Positions 19,548-26,342 of a stretch of 64,000 bases of DNA are shown here, piece by piece. The position numbers and the translations under genes were made by a program. The notes under the pieces are model-generated. The model was not told the DNA's origin, did no database searches, and saw nothing but the letters and a program-made list of their open reading frames with translations. Every line of letters begins with the position of its first letter. The first letter of the stretch is position 1. Origin of the DNA: Corynebacterium tapiri (GTDB taxonomy: Bacteria > Actinomycetota > Actinomycetes > Mycobacteriales > Mycobacteriaceae). The DNA lies in NCBI RefSeq assembly GCF_006334925.1, contig NZ_VDHJ01000002.1, positions 1 to 64,000 of the forward strand. Reading direction: 5' to 3'.

Positions 19548-20321
19548 ATGAGCTTTTTCGAGCAGATTGCTACCGCACTTGATGCGGAAGGTATTGAGTC
19601 GCGGGTCAACGACGATGTCATGTTCGTGCCCATTACCTCGGACTTGGAGATCCAGTTCGTCGAAATCGATCCTGTCCTGCCTGCCGCGAACGTCTACATC
19701 GCCGCAGCTGACGTTGACGAGGGGGATGAGGAATTCGAAGCCGTCTTGGTGTCGGTCATCTTTTCGGTTGAAGATGCGGTGGCCACTGTCGCGCGCCATG
19801 TAGCCACGGATCAAGTGGTTACTGTCTTGCGCGATCTGCTCGAGGGGACCGATGAGCGGATTTCGGACCTGGAGTTCTTCCAGGATGCTATTGATCCCCA
19901 CTTGGTGCGCGCCGAAGTGGGACAGGGCAGTGAACTCCTCGTCCTCGTGGAAGTGATCAATGGGGTACCCAGCGCTCGGGTCGAATTCGTCGTGGTGGGG
20001 GCGAGCTACGACGATGTGCTCGATGACGCCATCGAGGAGCTGTGGGAGTCGGATGGAGACGCTGTGCTGTCCGAGGAGGACCGGCAGCAGCTCTTCCTGG
20101 ATGCGCAGAGCGAGGCCACGGATGAGGTTTTGAGTCTGGGCATGTTCACCGACTTTGACAAGCTTTTTGACGTCTTGTCTCTTGCCGCAGACCAGGCGGA
20201 CTCGTGGGAAAGTCAGCTCGATCCTTTTGACGAGGAAGACTTCGACGAACCCGATGTGTATGACCTTTTCGGTGAGGGTGAAGAGGACGACGAAGACGAA
20301 GGCGACCTCCCCGAGAGCTAG
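19548..20321 (+). CDS. Hypothetical acidic protein
   Basis: I do not recognise this family. It has 257 residues from ATG 19548 (MSFFEQIATALDAEGIESRV), with GAGG just upstream; an in-frame start at 19470 would add a basic leader without an RBS. It has two sensory-chaperone-like alpha/beta stretches: ESRVNDDVMFVPITSD in the first half and RAEVGQGSELLVLVEV in the second. The pattern resembles the type III secretion chaperone-like YbjN fold, but this is a guess. The last 45 residues are strongly acidic (Asp/Glu runs). Convergent with the next gene. Confidence 0.6.
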   Translation: MSFFEQIATALDAEGIESRVNDDVMFVPITSDLEIQFVEIDPVLPAANVYIAAADVDEGDEEFEAVLVSVIFSVEDAVATVARHVATDQVVTVLRDLLEGTDERISDLEFFQDAIDPHLVRAEVGQGSELLVLVEVINGVPSARVEFVVVGASYDDVLDDAIEELWESDGDAVLSEEDRQQLFLDAQSEATDEVLSLGMFTDFDKLFDVLSLAADQADSWESQLDPFDEEDFDEPDVYDLFGEGEEDDEDEGDLPES

Positions 20322-20345
20322 CCACGGCTGCCCTTTGATCGAGGC

Positions 20346-20810
20346 CTATGCTGCGCTCGCGTGCGCAAACAGTGAGGCGGGGGAGCGTAGGGGCTGGTAG
20401 TTGGCGTCGGCAAGCCACACAAAAGTCGGGGCATGGCGCTCGCCGATGACGTGCACGCACTCCACCTGAGAGTTGCCGAGGAGCGCGCGGACCCATCCTT
20501 CAGCGACATCGGTATCTACACGGGCCCCTAACGGGTCTGTCATGCGGATGGCGATGACGTAGGCGGGAAGTTCTTCTTCGCCATAGCCATGCACGATTGC
20601 CCGGGCCCGTGGGCCCACGCGGTGCCGGGTAACCGAGGCTCGCAAGCCTTGATGTTGCACCTTGGGCAAGGTGACCACGGGTGGTCGCCAGCTAGCCTGT
20701 GCTCTCGCCAGGCTTCGTGGGTGAGGGATGATGGAGCGCAGTCGGGCCAGTTCCTCGTGGTACGTCTCCGTCAGGTAGTAGGGAAGGTTTACGGCTTGTG
20801 GTGCGTTCAT
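20346..20810 (-). CDS. Hypothetical protein
   Basis: 154 residues from ATG 20810 (MNAPQAVNLPYYLTETYHEE); a longer in-frame form from 20915 would overlap the promoter area of the divergent MFS gene. No membrane helix, signal peptide or catalytic motif is visible. It contains a predicted beta-rich part (AYVIAIRMTDPLGARVD, then VECVHVIGERHAPTFVWLAD). Function unknown; its place beside a divergent exporter is the only context. Confidence 0.55.
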   Translation of the reverse strand: MNAPQAVNLPYYLTETYHEELARLRSIIPHPRSLARAQASWRPPVVTLPKVQHQGLRASVTRHRVGPRARAIVHGYGEEELPAYVIAIRMTDPLGARVDTDVAEGWVRALLGNSQVECVHVIGERHAPTFVWLADANYQPLRSPASLFAHASAA

Positions 20811-20914
20811 AGCTGGTGAATGTAGAAGACGTGGTGGGCATGGCCCGTCACGGTTTGGAACAAATGTTCGAACGCCAGGCTGGCTTGCAGATGTGATTAA
20901 AGGTGGTTGCCGCA

Positions 20915-22129
20915 ATGGACGAAGGTGGTACTGATCTCGCTACACCCGCTAAGACGACAACAGCACTGCCACGCGAGATCTGGATTCTGGTCAGCGCCGC
21001 ATTTCTGATTGCGGTGGGATACGGGCTGATCGCACCGATTCTCCCGCAATTTGTGGTCAGTTTCGATGTCACCATGGCGGCAGCGGGACTGGTAGTCGCC
21101 GTTTTCTCTGTGTCGCGGCTGGTGTTTGCCCCCGTCTCGGGCCGGCTCATTGATGCCGTTGGCTCTCGTCGGGTCTACCTGACGGGCTTGTTCACCGTTG
21201 CCATCGCCACTGGTCTCATTGCGTTTGCGGAGGAGTATTGGCACATCTTGGCTTTGCGCGCCATCGCAGGCGTCGGCTCCACGATGTTTACGGTTTCGGC
21301 GATGGGCCTCATTGTGCGCCTGTCTCCGCCCAAAGCTCGCGGTCGGGCTTCTGCGGTGTACGGATCTGCTTTCCTGCTGGGAAACGTAATTGGACCTGTA
21401 GTGGGTGCAGCACTGTCCTTTCTGGGTATGCGCTGGCCATTCATCATCTATGCGATCGGGGTGTGCGCAGCCGCCGGGGTGGTCATGCGGTTCATGCCTG
21501 CCACTTCTCATAAGAGGCCTGCCCAGCGCGAGGCGTTGGCGCCGTTGACAGTGCGTGAAGCTTGGAAGGACACAGCCTTTCGCGCGGCTCTGGCGTCGAA
21601 CATGGCGCACGGCTGGGTGAATATGGGCGTGCGAGTGTCCGTTCTGCCCCTGTTTGCCGCGGGAATTTTTGTCCACGGCGGAGCAATGGCGGGTCTAGCA
21701 TTAGCTGCATTCGCGGCCGGCAATGCGCTGTGCCTCCAGTTTTCTGGCACGCTCGCCGATACATACGGGAGGAAGCCTCTCATCGTGTGGGGGCTTTTCG
21801 GTAGCGCAATATTCGTTGGTGCAATGGGTTGGGTCGAAACTGTCTTTGGGTTGCTCGCGATGTCGCTGTGTGCTGGAGCCTTTGCCGGATTGCTTAATCC
21901 CTCCCAACAAGCGGTTCTTGCCGATGTCATCGGTAACAAGCGCTCCGGGGGAACTGTGCTCTCGACCTACCAAATGGCAATGGACGCAGGTCAGATCGTC
22001 GGTCCGGTCTTGGTGGGTTGGGCGGCAGATGCCTTTGGCTTCCGCTACGCCTTCGCCTTGTGTGCACTTGTAGCAGCAATGGCTCTGGTGGCCTGGTTGC
22101 CGGCTCGGGAGACGTTGGGAAGTCGCTGA
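20915..22129 (+). CDS. MFS transporter, drug:H+ antiporter-like
   Basis: A 404-residue major facilitator protein with about 12 hydrophobic helices. The loop 2-3 motif A appears as VSGRLIDAVGSRRVYLTG and its repeat in the second half as SGTLADTYGRKPLIV. The conserved helix-5 motif C of the DHA1 antiporters fits GSAFLLGNVIGPVVGAALS. ATG 20915 has AAAGGTGG eight bases upstream; GTG 20903 is also in frame. Export of small molecules is inferred. It is divergent from an unrecognised gene, with no regulator beside it. Confidence 0.85.
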   Translation: MDEGGTDLATPAKTTTALPREIWILVSAAFLIAVGYGLIAPILPQFVVSFDVTMAAAGLVVAVFSVSRLVFAPVSGRLIDAVGSRRVYLTGLFTVAIATGLIAFAEEYWHILALRAIAGVGSTMFTVSAMGLIVRLSPPKARGRASAVYGSAFLLGNVIGPVVGAALSFLGMRWPFIIYAIGVCAAAGVVMRFMPATSHKRPAQREALAPLTVREAWKDTAFRAALASNMAHGWVNMGVRVSVLPLFAAGIFVHGGAMAGLALAAFAAGNALCLQFSGTLADTYGRKPLIVWGLFGSAIFVGAMGWVETVFGLLAMSLCAGAFAGLLNPSQQAVLADVIGNKRSGGTVLSTYQMAMDAGQIVGPVLVGWAADAFGFRYAFALCALVAAMALVAWLPARETLGSR

Positions 22130-22241
22130 GACACCCCCTAGCTCAGCACGATTTTGTTAAGCATCGCAGTGGAAAGTATCGCCTACGAGTGAGGGGCAAG
22201 AGTACCCAAAATTCCTGGTTTCGGTGGAGATCAGATGCCTC

Positions 22242-22265
22242 AGCGGTTAACGTTAAGTAAACGCT
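22242..22265. promoter_or_regulatory. Palindromic operator candidate upstream of the nucleoside hydrolase/ECF operon
   Basis: The perfect palindrome TTAACGTTAA (22247-22256) lies inside a looser inverted repeat with arms AGCGGTTA (22242-22249) and TAAACGCT (22258-22265). TTGACA at 22272-22277 could be a -35 element, though a good -10 is not clear. It sits in an AT-rich patch about 80 bases before the first gene of the operon. Confidence 0.4.
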
Positions 22266-22345
22266 TATTGGTTGACATGTCTCAGTGTGACTAATTGAAA
22301 GGCATGAACCACGGTTGGAGATCTCGGTGACCGAGGAGGAAGAAC

Positions 22346-22660
22346 ATGGGCCGACACGCTTATCTCGTGTTTCCAGCACTTTCGGTCACTCTGTCCGTTG
22401 CCATCATTCTCTTGGCCCCCGAGCCAGATTCCCCCTTGGCGGTTGTGTCTTACCTTTCTCTGGCTGTCATCGCCCTGGCGGCAATCTTCATGATGGTGAA
22501 TGGGCCGACGACCCCGGTAACGCTATCGACTGTGGAAAGAGAAGAGCTGCGCATCCGGCGCGCACGCGGAGAAAGCACTGACGAGCTCGCGCGCATGGTG
22601 CTCCGCCACCATCCGGGGACGACTCCCCAAGCAGCTCTTAGGGCCGTCGAAAAGCTATGA
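22346..22660 (+). CDS. Small membrane protein preceding the nucleoside hydrolase
   Basis: 104 residues from ATG 22346, with GAGGAAG eight bases upstream. Two membrane helices are visible (YLVFPALSVTLSVAIILLAP and VSYLSLAVIALAAIFMMV). A cytoplasmic tail follows with Arg/Glu-rich helices (VEREELRIRRARGESTDELA). No family is recognised. Its stop overlaps the nucleoside hydrolase start (ATGA at 22657), which ties it to that gene by translation. Confidence 0.65.
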   Translation: MGRHAYLVFPALSVTLSVAIILLAPEPDSPLAVVSYLSLAVIALAAIFMMVNGPTTPVTLSTVEREELRIRRARGESTDELARMVLRHHPGTTPQAALRAVEKL

Positions 22661-23586
22661 CCCCACGCCGCGTAATTCTGGACTGCGACCCCGGGATCGA
22701 TGACACCCTGGCGCTGATGTACCTGGCTGGTCTTCATCGAGCTGGGGAGATCGAGCTGGTAGGGGTGAGCACCACAGCCGGAAACGTCGATGTCGATACC
22801 ACCGCACGCAATGCGGCGTGGGTCCTGGAGCTGTGTGGGGCAGAAGTGCCGGTGGCGGCGGGAGAGAACGGGCCGAAGTGTGTGGAGTTGGTGACAACTC
22901 CGGAAACGCACGGCCATGCCGGACTGGGGTATTGCGAGGCTCCGCCGCGGGCTTATCGACGCGATTGGGTCAGCCTGTGGCGCGAGTGCCTGGACCAAGG
23001 ACCTGCGGAGCTAATCATTACTGGCCCCATGACCAACGCAGCCCAAGCAGGCGAATTGTTGAACAGATTTTCCCAGGTCGCCGTGATGGGTGGTGCGATT
23101 AACTACCGCGGAAACACTACTCCCACCGCGGAATGGAATTTCTGGGTTGATCCCCACGCGGCAGCTCGAGCATTCGAAGTAGCACAGGAACCTTTTTTGC
23201 TGTGCCCGTTGAATGTCACGGAGGGATTTCTCGTCGGGCCTACGGAGCTGGACACTATTGTGCAGGATCTGGCCGAGGTGCCCTTAGCGGAATACCTGCC
23301 CGAGATTGTGCGCTTTTACTTTGAATTCCACCGCATGCAAGGTGAGGGTTATCAGGCGCAAATACACGATGCGCTCACAATCATGGCGGCATTGGGAACC
23401 GTAGACGTTCGCACCACTGAAACCACCGTGGCAGTCGAGGCAGACTCACCTCTTATGCGAGGAACGAGCGTGGCAGATTTGCGGGGCCATTGGGGGAAGC
23501 CGAAAAACTGTGCGTTGCTCACGCAGGCGGATTATGCCCAAGCGCATCGAGAACTTCGCCGTGCTGCGCAGATTTTAGCGAGTTAG
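22657..23586 (+). CDS. Inosine-uridine preferring nucleoside hydrolase
   Basis: Cleaves ribonucleosides to base and ribose. The calcium-binding N-terminal motif DCDPGIDDTLALMYLA is exact, followed by VGVSTTAGNV, ITGPMTNAA, GGAINYRGNTTPTAEWNFWVDP and the second calcium/active-site element IHDALTIM. Length is 309 residues, normal for the family. It has no signal peptide and so acts in the cytoplasm. It is coupled to the upstream small membrane gene and followed after 158 bases by an ECF-type transporter, which suggests that the imported substrate is a nucleoside or related compound. Confidence 0.92.
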   Translation: MTPRRVILDCDPGIDDTLALMYLAGLHRAGEIELVGVSTTAGNVDVDTTARNAAWVLELCGAEVPVAAGENGPKCVELVTTPETHGHAGLGYCEAPPRAYRRDWVSLWRECLDQGPAELIITGPMTNAAQAGELLNRFSQVAVMGGAINYRGNTTPTAEWNFWVDPHAAARAFEVAQEPFLLCPLNVTEGFLVGPTELDTIVQDLAEVPLAEYLPEIVRFYFEFHRMQGEGYQAQIHDALTIMAALGTVDVRTTETTVAVEADSPLMRGTSVADLRGHWGKPKNCALLTQADYAQAHRELRRAAQILAS

Positions 23587-23719
23587 CCCATCATCTCTTT
23601 TCACCGCGAACGGGGGAGAGGGGCACGGTACGTGCTAGCTTTGCTTTTCGTACACAAATGACTGCAGCTTCCCGAGGTGACATAGGGGGCGCGCTCAGTG
23701 CTGTGCGCACTGGGCAGAA

Positions 23720-23734
23720 TTGAAAGGTTTTCAA
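23720..23734. promoter_or_regulatory. Inverted repeat beside the ECF S-component start
   Basis: TTGAAA-GGT-TTTCAA is a perfect 6-base inverted repeat ending 10 bases before the GTG start; its right edge touches the CAAAGG ribosome-binding sequence. It could be an operator or a small hairpin hiding the RBS. A further CAGTG/CACTG hairpin lies at 23696-23712. Confidence 0.35.
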
Positions 23735-23744
23735 AGGTTCCGCC

Positions 23745-24518
23745 GTGACCAGTGCGACCCCGTCACCTCGCTCCTCGGCCGTCCGCACGCGCATTTTCGC
23801 GCTCTGCGGTGCAGGCCTCATCATTGCCACCTGGCTCTACCTCGTCATCGTCAGGCCAGTCGATTGGGAATCCGTCGGCGCCAGCACCCCTGCCTTGATC
23901 ACTTTGGTCGGATATGTCGGCGGTGCGCTGTTGCTTATCGCCTCGGCCCTGCCTTCAATCTCTTCGCGCGCCCTGGTTCTCATCCCCATTGCGCTGGCGC
24001 TCAACATTGTGATCGGCGAGATCATCGGAAAGAGCGGCATCCCGCTGTATCTGGATTCGGTGGGAACGGTGCTGGTCGCCGTGCTGGCAGGACCTGCTGC
24101 CGGGATGGCGACGGGCGCATTGTCTTCTGTGGTGTGGGGCCTGCTTAACCCCGCAGCTCTGCCCTTTGCTGCCGGCTCCGCCTTCATCGGATGGGCAGCC
24201 GGTTGGATCAAAGATCGTGGCTGGATGTCTGCGCTGTGGCAGGCCGTGGTCTCGGGCGCAGTAGTGGGGCTTGTTGCCGGTGCGATTGCAGCACCGGTGG
24301 CAGCCTTCGTTTATGGAGGCACCGCGGGAGTAGGGACGGGCTTTTTGGTCTCTGCTTTCCGGGAAATCGGGGCCTCTCTCTTGCAATCGGTCACCCTGCA
24401 GTCCTTCGTGTCCGACCCCCTGGATAAGGCCTTGGTCTTCGCCCTGGTCTACCTGTGCGTCTCGCGGCTTCCGCGCTCCGTTGTAACGCCACGAAAGACC
24501 AACGACTCTCGCGCATGA
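23745..24518 (+). CDS. ECF transporter substrate-binding (S) component
   Basis: A 257-residue membrane protein from GTG 23745 with about seven hydrophobic helices. The segment IPLYLDSVGTVLVAVLAGPA and the following MATGALSSVVWGLLNP are typical of ECF S components: a small-residue helix for contact with the T component and a conserved Asp/Asn pair. In ECF systems this subunit binds the substrate and topples in the membrane. It is followed without a gap by T and A genes, so it is a dedicated (group I) system. The substrate is unknown; the nucleoside hydrolase upstream points to nucleosides. Confidence 0.78.
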   Translation: MTSATPSPRSSAVRTRIFALCGAGLIIATWLYLVIVRPVDWESVGASTPALITLVGYVGGALLLIASALPSISSRALVLIPIALALNIVIGEIIGKSGIPLYLDSVGTVLVAVLAGPAAGMATGALSSVVWGLLNPAALPFAAGSAFIGWAAGWIKDRGWMSALWQAVVSGAVVGLVAGAIAAPVAAFVYGGTAGVGTGFLVSAFREIGASLLQSVTLQSFVSDPLDKALVFALVYLCVSRLPRSVVTPRKTNDSRA

Positions 24519-25216
24519 TTCATCCTTGGACTGCCCTGAGTCTCGGGCTGAGCGGCTTTGTGCTGGTGCTGCTGGGGCAGTCCGAGTGGATCAACGCCAC
24601 GATCATCGCCCTGGGGATGCTTGCGCCAGCTCTGCGAAGGCATTGGGCGCCGGCCCTCGCAGTTACTGGACTGAGCCTGCCCACCTGGTTGTCGATGGTG
24701 GTCATTTACGCCCCGTACGGAGATGTGCCCCTGGCGCCCCTGCTGACAGCAGACGGGCTAGGGCAGGCGCTTCACCTCGGGCTACGATTCAGCGCACTGG
24801 TGGCTTCAGTTGTGGGAGCAATGGCATGGACGAGCTCTACCGAAATGGCCAAAGCACTCCAGGTCACTTCCGGCGGTGCGCGGTGGGCCTACGTTGTCGG
24901 GGCATCCTTCCAGGTTGTGGGAACGGCCCGCGAGACTGCCTCCAGGGTCAAGGGCGCAGATCGGGTGCAGGTGAGCATCGAAAAGGACGAACGTTCGCAG
25001 GTACTGCGTGTGCCGCGCCAAGCGCTCATGGTGATGACTCACATGCTCGCGGAATCTACTCAGCGAGCCGAGGCGCTACACCAACTCGGCATAGATAATC
25101 CGGGTCCGCGCACCCTGCTTCGACCCGTCCCCGATAGTCGCCTGCAGCGGGCGCTGCGCTGGCTTCTCCCTGTCGTGGCCGTAGGAATTGCTCTTGCGGG
25201 GCGGTGGGTAGCGTGA
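24515..25216 (+). CDS. ECF transporter transmembrane (T) component
   Basis: 233 residues from ATG 24515, which overlaps the S-gene stop (ATGA). The four to five membrane helices and the long cytoplasmic coupling region fit EcfT/CbiQ. The first coupling motif is ASRVKGAD and the second AEALHQLGID, where the consensus is Ala-Arg-Gly in each. The second lacks the Arg and the first is altered, so ATPase docking may differ from the standard. GTG of the A gene overlaps its stop. Confidence 0.75.
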   Translation: MIHPWTALSLGLSGFVLVLLGQSEWINATIIALGMLAPALRRHWAPALAVTGLSLPTWLSMVVIYAPYGDVPLAPLLTADGLGQALHLGLRFSALVASVVGAMAWTSSTEMAKALQVTSGGARWAYVVGASFQVVGTARETASRVKGADRVQVSIEKDERSQVLRVPRQALMVMTHMLAESTQRAEALHQLGIDNPGPRTLLRPVPDSRLQRALRWLLPVVAVGIALAGRWVA

Positions 25217-26295
25217 GTGTGCATCACCGCGTGGGAACCTTCGCCGATGGGATCGGGGAGCTGGCCGAGCAACTGTGTTCTGCTCTTCCCAACGCGATCC
25301 ACGTTTTCCCCGATGCCGCCTGCCACCTTTCTCTACTGCGGGCAACCGTGATCGAGGAAGTCGCCTATGGGCTAGAACAGCAGGGCATTGCACCGGAGCA
25401 ACTGGCGCAACGCGCGCGCCGAGCCCTGGAATTGGTGGATCTGGCGGATTGCGCAGAAAAAGATCCGCGGACCTTATCCGGCGGCCAAACCAGACGGCTG
25501 GCATTGGCCAGCGTGCTCGCCTGGCATACGGGCCCGCTCGTTCTTGATCGGTGCTTCGAAGGGCTGGATGCTCACTCCCGTCAAGCGTTGGCCTGTCTAT
25601 GTCGTCGCTGGCCCGAAGATGTATGGATTATCGAGCTTCGGGGAGTACCCGAGTTGGGGATCGAGCCCCATTGGATAGGAGGAGATCACCGCGCCCTGGC
25701 GCTACCTGAGGAGGTTGAGCCTTCCGCACCGCTGCGCATGGTCAAGTCCGTGGAAGCCCATCCTGCAGGCAAGAAGCGGTGGTGGCGCAAGCTCGCCGCT
25801 GAACCTGTGATCGGGCCGATCGACATCCCCGTTCAGCCTGGGGCGGTCACCCACCTTGCTGGGCCAAACGGTGCGGGAAAGACGTCCCTTCTGCGCGCCT
25901 TGGCCGGCCTGGATGTACCCGTGCATCACGTCCCGGCAGTGCTTGCTTTCCAGCGAGCGCGCGATCAAGTCCTGCACCACACGTTTGGTTTGATGCTCGC
26001 TAGCGACGATCGCGCGCGCAGCCTCGGTCTTGATCCTGAGCAGCACCCCTTGGATGCGCACTCGGCAGACCTGCGGGTGGCTCAAGTTGCCAGCGTATGT
26101 GGCGCAAACAGGGAGATCGTGCTTCTCGACGAACCCGATACCGGGTTGGACCTACCAGGCCGAGAACGGGTGCATCGCATCATCGCCGACGCGTTGCGCA
26201 ATGGTGCGGCACTGGTACTGACATGCCACGATGAAGATTTCCTGGCTGAGGTCTCGACGTACGCCCAGGTGAGGCAGTGCGTCGTGCGATCGTGA
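25213..26295 (+). CDS. ECF transporter ATPase, two fused NBDs with complementary motif loss
   Basis: 360 residues from GTG 25213, overlapping the T-gene stop (GTGA). The first half keeps a Q-loop-like segment, then EEVAYGLEQQG and a perfect LSGGQ (88-92). It has no Walker A lysine (nearest GTFADGIG), a broken Walker B (VLDRCFEGLD) and no switch His. The second half has Walker A GPNGAGKTS (217-225), Q-loop AFQRARDQ, Walker B VLLDEPDTGLD and switch His in TCHDED. Its signature is lost (HSADLRVAQVAS). Since an ATP site pairs Walker A/B of one half with LSGGQ of the other, exactly one complete site remains. Coding looks intact. Confidence 0.82.
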   Translation: MSVHHRVGTFADGIGELAEQLCSALPNAIHVFPDAACHLSLLRATVIEEVAYGLEQQGIAPEQLAQRARRALELVDLADCAEKDPRTLSGGQTRRLALASVLAWHTGPLVLDRCFEGLDAHSRQALACLCRRWPEDVWIIELRGVPELGIEPHWIGGDHRALALPEEVEPSAPLRMVKSVEAHPAGKKRWWRKLAAEPVIGPIDIPVQPGAVTHLAGPNGAGKTSLLRALAGLDVPVHHVPAVLAFQRARDQVLHHTFGLMLASDDRARSLGLDPEQHPLDAHSADLRVAQVASVCGANREIVLLDEPDTGLDLPGRERVHRIIADALRNGAALVLTCHDEDFLAEVSTYAQVRQCVVRS

Positions 26296-26342
26296 CGGTG
26301 GCTACACAAATAGCATTATCGCAGGCAGTGGCGTAGTGTCGG

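Noticed and set aside
23587..23744. Vitamin riboswitch before the ECF S gene
   Set aside because: No TPP, FMN, cobalamin or preQ1 core element could be recognised; only short hairpins.
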